A stretch of DNA of 64,000 bases, from NCBI GenBank assembly GCA_039105265.1, contig JAPFFF010000040.1, positions 1,240,001 through 1,304,000 of the forward strand, given 5' to 3'. Numbering within the stretch: position 1 is the first letter of the stretch; each line of letters opens with the position of its first letter. This DNA is from Tritrichomonas musculus. Taxonomy: Eukaryota; Parabasalia; Tritrichomonadida; Tritrichomonadidae. The notes beneath the pieces were generated by a model that searched no databases, had not been told where the DNA came from, and saw only the letters and a list, made by a program, of their open reading frames with translations. The translations under genes and the position numbers were made by a program. Shown here in pieces: positions 52,100 through 61,975 of this stretch.

Positions 52100-53947
52100 A
52101 TGTCTACATCAAACACTAACACAGAATGGATCCCACAACAAATCAAAGTATTTTCCAGATGGGTTGCAAGTCATTTATCAGAAGGAAAGTCAGATGTTCA
52201 AGTCAACGATGTAACCAAAGATCTTTCCAACGGTGTTGCCCTTGTTGAACTTGCAGAAATATTGACAGGCAAAGAAGCACCAAGCAACTGGGCTCATAAT
52301 CCAAAACATATTGCACAAATGGTTACAAACAACGATATGGCCATTGACATGTTCACGAAAGACGGTGTCCAATTCGTTGGAATATCAGGGAAAGATATTC
52401 ATGACAGCAAAGAGAAGCTCGTTCTTGGTTTAGTTTGGACGTTGATTTTGCGTTATTCGATCGGCCAATCAATCGAAAACGACGGCAAAGACAACGCAGC
52501 AAGCGAAATTTCGTCGTCAGCAGCAGCAGCAGCATCAAAGAACAATAAGGATGCATTGATACAGTGGGCGATTGAACGTACAGAAAATTATCCAAACGTC
52601 AACAGTTTCAAGCCGCACGCTTTGTCGATGTGCGCGCTTCTTGATTCTTATGTCCCAGAGAAGATCAGCTTTTACTCGCTCGACTCGAGAGATTCACAAC
52701 ACAATGCAGAACTCGCCACAAGTGTGATGAAAGAGCTCGGAATCCCGGTCTTCCTCGATTCAGATGACTTGCAAGACACGAATGTTGATGAAAAAGCGCT
52801 CTTGACGCAGCTTTCGACAGCCAAAGTTGTCCTAGAGAGACTTCCGCCTCCAACGCCGGCACCTGCATCGCACGTTGAAGAAGCAATTGAAGAAGAACCA
52901 GTGGTCCAAACAAGAGACATCGACGTTGCAGAAGATACAAACGCAGATGCCATGAGAGAAATCGAAGAGAGCATGCGCCGCGATCAAGAAGAAAACAAAA
53001 ACTTGCCAGATAAAATTGTGATTGACGGCCTCGAATTCACCAACATCAGAGTTCGTGAAATCAGCCTTGAACCTCAAGTTGAATCGAAAGAAGAAGAAAC
53101 AGAAGTCACACAAAACACAGCAAATGTTGATTCAACTGAAGTCACACAAAACACAGCAAATGTTGATTCAACAGAAGTCACACAAAACACAGCAAATGTT
53201 GATTCAACAGAAGTCACACAAAACACAGCAAATGTTGATTCTACTGAAGTCACACAAAACACAGCAAATGTTGATTCAACTGAAGTCACACAAAACGCAG
53301 CAAATGTTGATTCAACTGAAGTCACAACAAATGCTGCAAGTGCTGAATCAAGTGTTTCAGACGAGGAAGAGGAAGTTGAGGCGCAGTCAAGAGAAGTCGA
53401 ACCAGAATTTGTTCCCCGCACAGTTGAAGGAGACAACAGCCAGTACGCGGGAAGAAAGTTCGGCCTTGTGATGTTGCTCAACGAGAATGACTACAACAAT
53501 GGAGAAAAAGTCGATCTTGAAGACGAACAACTTCTTTTCGGCGAAGATGTCCAGTTTGCCCTCACAATGGTCAAGGACAAGCAGCCTTACTTGAATCCTG
53601 CCGGCTTGAAGCTCACAATTGCAGAGCCGAACATCGAAAACGATGTTTTCCAGCAATTCACATTTGGAAAGGATGACTGGAACACAGTCATTGACTCAGT
53701 CCAGCAGCAGGGAATGGTTTGGGATGTTGCTGATGAATTTAACACAAATCCGCCTTCCGGAACTCCTTTCTATCTCTTCCCATTCCATGGAAGACACAAC
53801 CAGCACTTCGTTTACAAGGATGGAATGATCTACGCACAGCAAAATGGCCAAGTTGTCACATTTGTTGGCGGAGATGAGCCACTTGTCATGATGCCTCCAA
53901 GCAATCAACTAAGAGCAAGACAAACTTTCACTCTCCAACTCCTTTAA
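52100..53947 (+). CDS. Tandem calponin-homology actin-binding protein with 12-residue repeats
   Basis: 615 residues. CH1 is about 11-120 (SRWVASHLSEG, LSNGVALVELAEILTG, DGVQFVGISGKDIHDSKEKLVLGLVWTLI) and CH2 about 150-248 (ALIQWAIERT, LSMCALLDSYVP). This is the alpha-actinin/fimbrin type of actin-binding module. An acidic region follows, then six copies of EVTQNTANVDST (334-405). A beta-rich C-terminal domain (450-615, with FVYKDGMIYAQQNGQVVTFVGGDE) looks like a beta-trefoil or lectin-like fold. No spectrin repeats or EF hands are seen, so it is not alpha-actinin itself. It is likely a cytoskeletal cross-linker. Codon use is much richer in GC than the flanks, suggesting high expression. Confidence 0.9.
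   Translation: MSTSNTNTEWIPQQIKVFSRWVASHLSEGKSDVQVNDVTKDLSNGVALVELAEILTGKEAPSNWAHNPKHIAQMVTNNDMAIDMFTKDGVQFVGISGKDIHDSKEKLVLGLVWTLILRYSIGQSIENDGKDNAASEISSSAAAAASKNNKDALIQWAIERTENYPNVNSFKPHALSMCALLDSYVPEKISFYSLDSRDSQHNAELATSVMKELGIPVFLDSDDLQDTNVDEKALLTQLSTAKVVLERLPPPTPAPASHVEEAIEEEPVVQTRDIDVAEDTNADAMREIEESMRRDQEENKNLPDKIVIDGLEFTNIRVREISLEPQVESKEEETEVTQNTANVDSTEVTQNTANVDSTEVTQNTANVDSTEVTQNTANVDSTEVTQNTANVDSTEVTQNAANVDSTEVTTNAASAESSVSDEEEEVEAQSREVEPEFVPRTVEGDNSQYAGRKFGLVMLLNENDYNNGEKVDLEDEQLLFGEDVQFALTMVKDKQPYLNPAGLKLTIAEPNIENDVFQQFTFGKDDWNTVIDSVQQQGMVWDVADEFNTNPPSGTPFYLFPFHGRHNQHFVYKDGMIYAQQNGQVVTFVGGDEPLVMMPPSNQLRARQTFTLQLL
53101..53330 (+). repeat. 36-bp in-frame tandem repeat
   Basis: Six near-identical units plus a degenerate seventh inside the calponin-homology gene. 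Units differ mainly at synonymous sites (tcaact/tcaaca/tctact), which is a sign of recent slippage or unequal exchange. Confidence 0.9.
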
Positions 53948-54084
53948 AATCATATATATGTATATTTGATAGAGATAAAATAAAACTCTTTTTTGATTTC
54001 TTTTTTATTTTTATTTTTTTTAATTTTTGTAAAACAAATATCTAATAAATGATATTGAAATATATTCAGATATATAAACAAGAA

Positions 54085-54158
54085 GCTTTCGTAGCTCAGT
54101 CGGCTAGAGCATCGGACTTTTAATCCGAGTGTCGCGGGTTCGATTCCCGTCGGGAGCA
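54085..54158 (+). tRNA. tRNA-Lys (UUU)
   Basis: 74-nt canonical cloverleaf. The acceptor is GCTTTCG/CGGGAGC and the D arm TAGCTCAGTCGGCTAGAGC. The anticodon arm CGGAC-TTTTAAT-CCG gives anticodon TTT, and the T arm GCGGG-TTCGATT-CCCGT is followed by discriminator A. A T6 run follows directly. Confidence 0.95.
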
Positions 54159-54420
54159 TTTTTTGACTTTTTTTTTTTGATGTCATCATCATCATTCAAT
54201 CAATGGGCATTGTTGTTTCACACAATGAAACATAGCCAAAACTAAAGGTGAGCCGAGCATCAAATTTCATTAAAGATAATTTTTTTTACCACAGATTTTC
54301 ATTGGAATAATCAGAATTACCACAGTTTTGTATAGATTGAAGAAAAGTACTTTCTAAGATTATCCAATCAATTTTAAACAATATTTTTTAATAAATTCAA
54401 GAAACAACTGATATTAGATT

Positions 54421-54573
54421 ATAATTAATTTGAAGTCAAATGTAACAGCAATTACATTACCAATACCGTTCTTTGGCATTGCGGTTGAAAAAGGACAAAA
54501 ATATTGTATCACTGTATGGGCACGTTGTCATAATGGTCCACAAAAGATCAATACCGTTCTTTGGACGAAATAA
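54421..54573 (+). pseudogene. Orphan coding remnant
   Basis: About 50 open codons with balanced composition (AITLPIPFFGIAVEKGQKYC, then ITVWARCHNGPQKI) and no start codon, ending in TAA. It contains CAATACCGTTCTTTGG twice at 54460 and 54550, in different frames. Family not recognised. Confidence 0.3.
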
Positions 54574-54706
54574 ATATTGTTTTTCAAATAATAAAATATG
54601 AATGAAAAATGTTCGAATCAGCAAATCAACATTTTTTTATATTTTTTAATATTCAAACAAATGTCAGATAATCATTAAATTTCATATTTCTATAATAATA
54701 ACAAGA

Positions 54707-54779
54707 GCTCATGTGGCATAGTGGTAATTGCGTTCATCATCAAAGTGGAAGTTCAACGGTTCGAATCCGTTCATGGGCA
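54707..54779 (+). tRNA. tRNA-like gene, copy 13
   Basis: Identical 73-nt sequence. The upstream flank is as in copies 7 and 12; the downstream flank is a diverged version of that at copies 3, 5 and 9. It lies 14 kb from the nearest other copy. Confidence 0.8.
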
Positions 54780-55435
54780 CTTTTTTAGTTTTTTAGTTTT
54801 TTTATTCATCATGAAATTCTTTTAATTGTTTGAAATTCTTTCTCAAAATATTCACAGATATTATATTTGATCATTTTTTGTGTATTACAAGGATTAATCC
54901 GACATCATCTTCTGCTCTCCACAGTTGCTGACCAAGAAGTCGTTTATGGGCCAAATTCGAGTTTAAACCTCTGGATAATGGTAAAAGTAATAGTTTGTCT
55001 GTTTATAATTATAATTGTCATTTTTTCGTTGGCTTTTCAAGGGAAAAAAAGGGTAAAAAACAGGTAAAATAATTTACCATAACGATAAAATATTTTATAT
55101 TCAGTTTTAATATGATGAGAGTGTATACGATGCTTATAAAAAAATAACTAAACAATAAATTTTAAATTAAAAATAACCAATTAATTTGTATCATAATAGA
55201 GCGACAAATATGAGATTTTCAAGTCACAATCTCTTTTTTTTTTTAATAAAGCTTCTATAGGAAGGTAGACAATTTTTTCCGAGGCCTTTATATATAAATA
55301 AATAAAATAAAATAAAAAAAAAGAAAAAGAAAACTAACGCGCAATATAATCATAAATCATTTAATAAACTATAATCATTGAACATACATAAATGTTTTTT
55401 GTATTTTGAAATTCAATTAATAATTAATATCATTT
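54780..55435. other. Gene-free flank
   Basis: The first 120 bp match the DUF3737-type tRNA flank at reduced identity. No gene seen. Confidence 0.4.
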
Positions 55436-55474
55436 AATGACAACTTTTTGAGCTTTGCTCAAAAAGTTGTCATT
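55436..55474. repeat. Perfect 18-bp hairpin
   Basis: AATGACAACTTTTTGAGC, loop TTT, then the exact complement. It lies 110 bp beyond the stop of the Pmp-like gene. About 45 bp further on is a run of roughly 30 A, which is a run of T on the gene's sense strand. A role in 3'-end formation is possible. Confidence 0.7.
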
Positions 55475-55516
55475 CTTGAGATCTATTAGGTATAATATTT
55501 CATTTGTTGATATATG

Positions 55517-55549
<33 letters not shown>

Positions 55550-55586
55550 TTTTTACTAATTGTACTCAAAAAAGCATTAATTAAAA

Positions 55587-58500
55587 TTAATTTTGGTTTG
55601 AAATGAGTGGATTCACTTTCTCATCATCTGCATCTGACGATAAATGATTTTGATTCTCATTCAATTCTAAGTTATTACTTTTGTTTTTGATCACGAAAAT
55701 GATGCACAACAAAACGAGCAATCCGATCACAGATGAAACAGCAACTTCCACATTTGATAATTTTCTCATTGAATAATTTACTCCGACTTTTCCTTTGAAA
55801 ACTTGTTTTGTAAAGTCAATTGAGGCAAAGTTATTATTATTTTTCATGTTGATTGCATTTTTCTCATCAGAATCGAACTCGCACATTTCAACAACAAGTT
55901 TCGTCTCTTGTTTCTTGTTTCGAATTCCATCGATGTGATGAGAATTTGGTCCCAATTTTCCAGTGAAAGTCGAATGAATCAACTTGAATTCAGTGTTACT
56001 GTTTCCACTCTCGAAGAACAAAGAACAGTCAGAATCGGAATCAATTTCAAACCTAGAATTCGAAATGATCAAGGACTTGAAAATTCCCCACCTCTTCATG
56101 CTGCTTGAAAGAAGTTTGGAATTAGAAGAAGAAGAAGGATCAACGATCTTCAAAGCACCACCAATTCCTTTATTGCCAGTGAATTCATTGAAGCTAAATA
56201 ATCCATTTGATGTCCTTAAGTAGACAGCACCACCACCATATTTGTCATCTTTTTTACTGGCACTTGCCTTGTTTCTAGCGAACTTGCAATGTGAAATAAC
56301 AACGGTGCTCTTCCATGTTTCAGAATTGATGTAAATTGCACCTCCACATTTGGCCTCACAATCATAAAACTCAAGTTTTTCAAAAACTAACGGTAATTCA
56401 TAATCAATGACATTATCAATGAATATTGCACCACCACTCAATGTTGATGTGCATTCCTTGAAGAAGACGCCATCTAAATTAATTCCTGCATTTCGAACTC
56501 TAATGGCGCCACCACCATTTTCTTTGTCATGATAGTCAGTGAAATTGGTAACCTTAATATTGACTGAATTTGGCAATCCGTTAATTACATCCGAATCTTC
56601 ATACTCGCAGCGCTTGGAATCAACGCCACATTCACCAATTTCAATTAATTGTGGAGTAGGTTCTGGTGTTGGACGAGGTGTAGGATCAGGTGGTTCATCA
56701 AGGAAATAAATGCAGTTTAATGTTGCTGTTTCGTTAATATTGAATGTTAAAGTGTTGACCTGATATTTGAAGTTTTCTGATTCATATAAAAGAACAAAAT
56801 CTTCTCTTGGGCCACTTGAATATTCACTGAATTTGCCTGATATTTCACCAATGGTATATGTCACTTCGCCATGCCATGAACATTTGGTTCCATAGACCCA
56901 AATCTTCGAACATCTCATGTCTTTTGAGGCTGTTTCATCTGGTCCAGATTGATCTGTGTATGATCGAATACCACCTATTAAATCTGACTCTGATATCCAA
57001 TCTCCACTTAATTTGAATTCAGTGATATTGACACGTTGTGCAGTCAAAGATGGCCAAAATACGAGTTTGTGAAGATGATATTGTTCACCTTTTCCTACAA
57101 TCTTAACTACGTGATCCTTATTTTCAAGAACATCAGAAATATAGAGTGGTACATAGTCTTCATGGATAGGTTTGTTTGTATCAATTTCAGCAACTTTATT
57201 TGAATCAACTTGAACTTCAAATTTGCCATTGTGTGGTGATCGGAATCCAATAAGTGCAAATTTGACACCATGGAAGGTGTACTCAAAAGAGCCAAATATC
57301 GAGATGCCTTTTGTTCCACAATGATAAGCTTCTGGCAGTGAAAGATCAGCTATTGGACAATTATTCGGTGTGTAAAGAGAAGCGTAATTATCACCGTTGA
57401 ATTGTCCCATTGAAATTGAAACAGGAATGGGTAGTGGTGTTTGAATTGGTGCTGGTGATCCTTCATAATAGACATAATTCAAAGTGGCCAAATTTTCCAA
57501 TGTGAACTTAAGTGTGTAATCAGCATCTTCAAACTTATCAGATTCGTGTAAAAGAACAAAATCTTCTCTATCTGTTGAGATAGATTCATTGAAAGATCCA
57601 GAAATATTGCCAATTGTAAATGACACTTCGCCATGCCATGAGCATCTTGTTCCATAGATCCATATCTTTGAAGCACGAATGTCCATTGAAGCTGTTTCAA
57701 CTGGATCATTTTCAACAGTGTATAAACGAACGCCGCCTGCTCCATCATGTTCTGATTTCCAATTTCCAGTTAATGTGAAATCAGAGATGTTTGCACGTTT
57801 AGCAGTCAATGTTGGCCAAAAAACAAGTTTATACAATGAAAAGAGTTCGCCTTTTCCTTTGACTTTCACAGTGTGCTCGCCATAAGAAAGGTCTTCTGAT
57901 ACATGAACAACTGTGTAATCTTCTCGTGATTCTTGCTTAGTGTTCACTTCGGTAACTTTGGAGTCAACTTCTACATCAAACTTGCCATATAGAGGTGATT
58001 TGAAGCCAACGAGTGCAAATTTAGCTCCTTTGAAAGTGTATTTAAGTGTGCCTCTTGATGAAATTGACTTCGTTCCACAATTTGTCACTGATGGCAACTG
58101 AAGATCATCTATTTGGCAATTTTTAGGTGTGTAGAGTACTGCATCACTGTCGTCCTTAAATAGTCCCATTGGAATTGAAATAGGAACTGCCGAAGGTGTT
58201 GGCGATGGAGCTGGTTCATCTATATAATATATAAAGTTCAATGTGGCAATCTGATTAATTTTGAAGACAACATTGTGAGTTTCGTCTTTAAGTTCTGGTG
58301 TTTCAAATAAAAGTGTAGAATCGATACGATAAGGGTTTTTAGGTTCTGACACGTATTCATTAATAGTAGCTTTAATTTCATTCCCAATTTCAAGATCAAA
58401 TTTTTTGTGCCAGTCACATTTAGTGCCATAAATCCACATCTTCGTGCATCGGATTTGTTTAGTCGCGGTCTCTTCTTTGCCTCCTTGTGTATTGTAGAGT

Positions 58501-60641
58501 CTAATTCCGCCGATCAAATCCGATTCAATTCTCCAATCTCCTGTAAGGCTAAATTCCGTCAAGTTTATTCGTTTGGCTTTCAATGTTGGCCAATAAACAA
58601 ATTTGTACAGTTTACTTTGTGATCCGCCTTTTCCACTGATTTTTACTGTGTGAGGCCTGTAACTTAGATCTTCTGACATGTAGAGTAACACGTATTCTTC
58701 AGGTGTAGAACTTTTTGTGTCAATTTCGACTTTTCTTTTATCGATAGAGAGCTCAAATTTGCCGCCATTTGAAGAACGGAAGCCGAAAATTCCGAATTTT
58801 TGACCCGAAAATTTGTATTCAAATGAGCCAGAGGTTACAGTGCAGGTTTGGCCGCATTGGTAAGTGTTAGGATCATCTGGATCGTAATTGCTAATGACAT
58901 CACCAATATTGGGACAAGTTTTCGCATTTGAACAGGTTGCATCGTCCTTTTTAGAAAACTGGCTGAATGGAATTGAGATGGGAACTGCTTCTGGAGTTGG
59001 CTTTGGTTCGTCTACATAATAGACGAAGTTCAATGTGGCAATCTGATTAATTTTGAAGACAACATTGTGAGTTTCGTCTTTAAGTTCTGGTGTTTCAAAT
59101 AAAAGTGTAGAATCGATACGATAAGGGTTTTTAGGTTCTGACACGTATTCATTAATAGTAGCTTTAATTTCATTCCCAATTTCAAGATCAAATTTTTTGT
59201 GCCAGTCACATTTAGTGCCATAAATCCACATCTTCGTGCATCGGATTTGTTTAGTCGCGGTCTCTTCTTGGCCTCCTTGTTTATTGTAGAGTCTAATTCC
59301 GCCGATCAAATCCGATTCAATTTGCCAGTCCCCATTAATTTCAAATTCTGTCAAGTTTATTCGTTTGGCTTTCAATGTTGGCCAATAAACAAATTTGTAC
59401 AGTTTACTTTGTGATCCGCCTTTTCCACTGATTTTTACTGTGTGAGGCCTGTAACTTAGATCTTCTGACATGTAGAGTAACACGTAATCTTCATTTAAAG
59501 TATTTTTTGTGCTAATTTCAGCAACTTTTGAGTCAACAGTAAGATCAAATTTGCCGCCATTTGAAGAACGGAAGCCAAAAATTCCGAATTTTTCACCTGT
59601 GAACGTGTATTCAAATGAGCCAGTGGTTGCAGTGCAAGTTTGGCCACATTGGTAAGTGTTAGGATCATCTGGCTTGTAATTTTCTATTTTATTATTTACA
59701 TTGGGGCAGGCTTTTGCGTCTGAACAGGCTGCATCACCAGATCTCTTAAATTGATTGATTGGAATTGATATCGGAATTGCTTCGGGAGTGGGTTGGGGCT
59801 CATCTAGGTAATAAACATAGTTCAATGTGGCTAAATTAGGTAATGTAAAAACGAGTTCGTAGTTATCATATAATAAATCAGGAGATTCGTAAACTAAAGC
59901 TGAGTCAATTCTATTTGGATGGGCCGGTTCTTTAACGTATTCATCAACTACTGCACTAATACTGCCTATTTGTAGGTTGAAAGTTTGGTGCCAGTCACAT
60001 TTGGTTCCATATACCCATATCTTTGAGGCATAGAATTGTGCAATGGACTTTTCATCAACACCACCTCTAACATTGTACATTCGAACACCTCCAATGTTAT
60101 CTGACTCTGGATCCCAACTTCCTGTATTATTAAATTGTGTAATATTTAAACGCTTGGCTTTAAGTGAGGGCCAATAAATTAGTTTATAAAATTTTAAAGG
60201 TTGACCCATTCCTTGGATGGTAATATTATGCTCGAGGTATTTTAAATCTTTCGACATATAAAGCAATACGTAGTTTTCTTCAGTACTCCTATTTGTATTG
60301 ATTTCATACTGGGTAGAATCGATTGTTAGCTTGAAAGATCCATATGAGGAAGAACGGAATCCATAAATTCCAAATTTTTCTCCCTTAAATTTATATTCAA
60401 GAGATCCTGATGTAGCAGTGCACACTTTCCCGCATTGGTAGGTATTTTGATCATCAGGTTTATAGTTATTTAAGTTTTTATTTATATTTGGACAAATTTT
60501 TCCATCTTCACATTTAGCATCTCCTCCTTTTTTAAATTGATCTATGGAAACTGATATCGGAAGTATGGATGGAGTTGGCTGAGGATCATCCTCAATCCGT
60601 TTCAAAGCTTGAGAGAAAGCTAATAAACAAGCCCAAAACAT
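55587..60641 (-). CDS. Pmp-like surface protein with five double galactose-binding-type repeats
   Basis: 1684 residues. The signal peptide is FWACLLAFSQA. Five repeats of about 264 residues each start with a Pro-rich linker (EPxPTPEAxPISIP). Each holds two beta-sandwich modules resembling galactose-binding domains: FxGxKFGIxGFRSxxxGxFxLxxD with a YVLLYMSEDL strand, and KxWIYGTKCDWHxxFxLxIG. A PTPRPTPEPTP hinge follows. Next comes a chlamydial Pmp-like beta-helix with repeated GGAI/GGGA motifs (about 1385-1600), one membrane helix (about 1629-1651) and a 32-residue tail ending VNPLISNQN. Trichomonad Pmp proteins are surface type I membrane proteins proposed to function in host-cell or substrate binding, with tail motifs that may direct endocytosis. 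The frame is intact and single-copy. Confidence 0.88.
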   Translation of the reverse strand: MFWACLLAFSQALKRIEDDPQPTPSILPISVSIDQFKKGGDAKCEDGKICPNINKNLNNYKPDDQNTYQCGKVCTATSGSLEYKFKGEKFGIYGFRSSSYGSFKLTIDSTQYEINTNRSTEENYVLLYMSKDLKYLEHNITIQGMGQPLKFYKLIYWPSLKAKRLNITQFNNTGSWDPESDNIGGVRMYNVRGGVDEKSIAQFYASKIWVYGTKCDWHQTFNLQIGSISAVVDEYVKEPAHPNRIDSALVYESPDLLYDNYELVFTLPNLATLNYVYYLDEPQPTPEAIPISIPINQFKRSGDAACSDAKACPNVNNKIENYKPDDPNTYQCGQTCTATTGSFEYTFTGEKFGIFGFRSSNGGKFDLTVDSKVAEISTKNTLNEDYVLLYMSEDLSYRPHTVKISGKGGSQSKLYKFVYWPTLKAKRINLTEFEINGDWQIESDLIGGIRLYNKQGGQEETATKQIRCTKMWIYGTKCDWHKKFDLEIGNEIKATINEYVSEPKNPYRIDSTLLFETPELKDETHNVVFKINQIATLNFVYYVDEPKPTPEAVPISIPFSQFSKKDDATCSNAKTCPNIGDVISNYDPDDPNTYQCGQTCTVTSGSFEYKFSGQKFGIFGFRSSNGGKFELSIDKRKVEIDTKSSTPEEYVLLYMSEDLSYRPHTVKISGKGGSQSKLYKFVYWPTLKAKRINLTEFSLTGDWRIESDLIGGIRLYNTQGGKEETATKQIRCTKMWIYGTKCDWHKKFDLEIGNEIKATINEYVSEPKNPYRIDSTLLFETPELKDETHNVVFKINQIATLNFIYYIDEPAPSPTPSAVPISIPMGLFKDDSDAVLYTPKNCQIDDLQLPSVTNCGTKSISSRGTLKYTFKGAKFALVGFKSPLYGKFDVEVDSKVTEVNTKQESREDYTVVHVSEDLSYGEHTVKVKGKGELFSLYKLVFWPTLTAKRANISDFTLTGNWKSEHDGAGGVRLYTVENDPVETASMDIRASKIWIYGTRCSWHGEVSFTIGNISGSFNESISTDREDFVLLHESDKFEDADYTLKFTLENLATLNYVYYEGSPAPIQTPLPIPVSISMGQFNGDNYASLYTPNNCPIADLSLPEAYHCGTKGISIFGSFEYTFHGVKFALIGFRSPHNGKFEVQVDSNKVAEIDTNKPIHEDYVPLYISDVLENKDHVVKIVGKGEQYHLHKLVFWPSLTAQRVNITEFKLSGDWISESDLIGGIRSYTDQSGPDETASKDMRCSKIWVYGTKCSWHGEVTYTIGEISGKFSEYSSGPREDFVLLYESENFKYQVNTLTFNINETATLNCIYFLDEPPDPTPRPTPEPTPQLIEIGECGVDSKRCEYEDSDVINGLPNSVNIKVTNFTDYHDKENGGGAIRVRNAGINLDGVFFKECTSTLSGGAIFIDNVIDYELPLVFEKLEFYDCEAKCGGAIYINSETWKSTVVISHCKFARNKASASKKDDKYGGGAVYLRTSNGLFSFNEFTGNKGIGGALKIVDPSSSSNSKLLSSSMKRWGIFKSLIISNSRFEIDSDSDCSLFFESGNSNTEFKLIHSTFTGKLGPNSHHIDGIRNKKQETKLVVEMCEFDSDEKNAINMKNNNNFASIDFTKQVFKGKVGVNYSMRKLSNVEVAVSSVIGLLVLLCIIFVIKNKSNNLELNENQNHLSSDADDEKVNPLISNQN
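58205..59500 (-). repeat. Recently homogenised 792-bp repeats within the Pmp-like gene
   Basis: The stretches at about 58210-58480 and 59002-59272 are identical or nearly so, and similarity continues to about 58690/59480. Other repeats of the gene differ widely. This points to unequal exchange or gene conversion. Confidence 0.8.
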
Positions 60642-61894
60642 CAGAAATAATCTATTGTTTTTATTAATTAGTTAATTCAAAAAACTAAAACTTTTGATGG
60701 TTATATTCAATTTTTTTATTAATTGAAAATAAAGAAAGGAGAATATTTATATTATATATATATATATATATTTATATTATATAATATATAAATTACTATT
60801 TGATATATATATATATTTGTACAGTGTTTTTTGATTTTTATTTCAATTATTTGTATTATTAATAGAAAAAAAGATAATCAATTCTTTGATAAATATAATT
60901 TAATGGTCAAATAAATTGACTCAAAGTTGACCTAAAAGATTTTCACTCTCAATTCATTCAATATTTAATTTAAAGTATATCTAAGTTAGTTTTTTTTATA
61001 TATCAAAAACAAAAGATTATTAAAAATAAAAAGTAATTATATAATATATTTTAAACTTAATTGGTTAAATTAGCAAGATTATTCCTTATATATATATATA
61101 TATATATAAATTTGCTTTTGTCAAAAAAGAAATTCTTTTCAATTGGCGAATTGAATTCTTAACAAATTGAGTTTTTATGATAAACTTTTCAATCTATCTT
61201 TCATTAATGTTGTAATAATTTGCTATAAAAAAGCCCAAAATTAGGCTGCTTTACATTCATTTGATAGCCAAGAAGTAGACGACGAACTAATTTCCTTGAA
61301 AAAGTTAATAATATAAAAATATCGATAATTGGATTCCTAATATTGGCTATAGGAAGAAGTTTTGTTTTCTGTTTTATTTCTTTTCAATTCAATTTTGAAT
61401 GAATTATTTCTTTCTTTATATTTATAAAATTAATAATATACAAAAATATATATTAATTACAGAATAAATTATTGTCGATAATTTTATTTATATTTATAAA
61501 ATTAATAATTTCTTTTTTAATTCAATTTCGGTTTTGAATGAATTATTTCTTTTTAATTCAATTTTGAATTCTCTAACTCTTCCCAATTCAATTTTCATAA
61601 TTGGCTTTTTGAAAAGAAAAATAACTGATTTAATTTCACCATAACCAATCATTTAATTCACTAATAAATATAATATACGAATATCTTGGAAATTCCACAG
61701 TAATATTTCGATATTATTATGTAATAAAATCATAAATGAAATATATAATATTAAATCATCATTAAAATATATTTTATTGAACAAATTATGGGGGAATCGT
61801 ATTTTTCTGAAAACTTTTAAACTTTTTGAATACTTTTTTATACTTTTTTTATTCAATTTTTGCTAAATAATTCATAAATATTTAGTTTAAATGG
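60642..61894. other. AT-rich intergenic stretch
   Basis: Contains (TA)n runs near 60750-60820 and 61087-61110. No gene seen. Confidence 0.5.
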
Positions 61895-61975
61895 TTTCCC
61901 GATACATCTAGCAATTCAAGGAGCCTGATTCGGCTTCGCACAGCCCTGTGGTGATCACAGGTGCGTATATTCCTG
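61895..61975. ncRNA. Putative structured RNA of unknown family
   Basis: A GC-rich island in very AT-rich DNA. Two adjacent stems are visible. GGAGCC pairs with GGCTTC around a 6-nt loop. Then CGCA pairs with TGCG, enclosing CCTGTG paired with CACAGG around GTGAT. No open frame, tRNA boxes or known snRNA signature was recognised. Strand is undetermined. An A-rich run at 61986-62000 would be a T-run terminator on the minus strand. Confidence 0.4.

Noticed and set aside
52115-52126. ACTAACACAG resembling the trichomonad 3' splice motif
   Set aside because: It lies within the start of a continuous CH-domain frame and lacks two bases of the known motif. No GTATGT is seen at a suitable distance upstream.
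53022-53481. Frames over the 36-bp tandem repeat
   Set aside because: A repeat of length divisible by three keeps every frame open; only the calponin-homology frame has domains.
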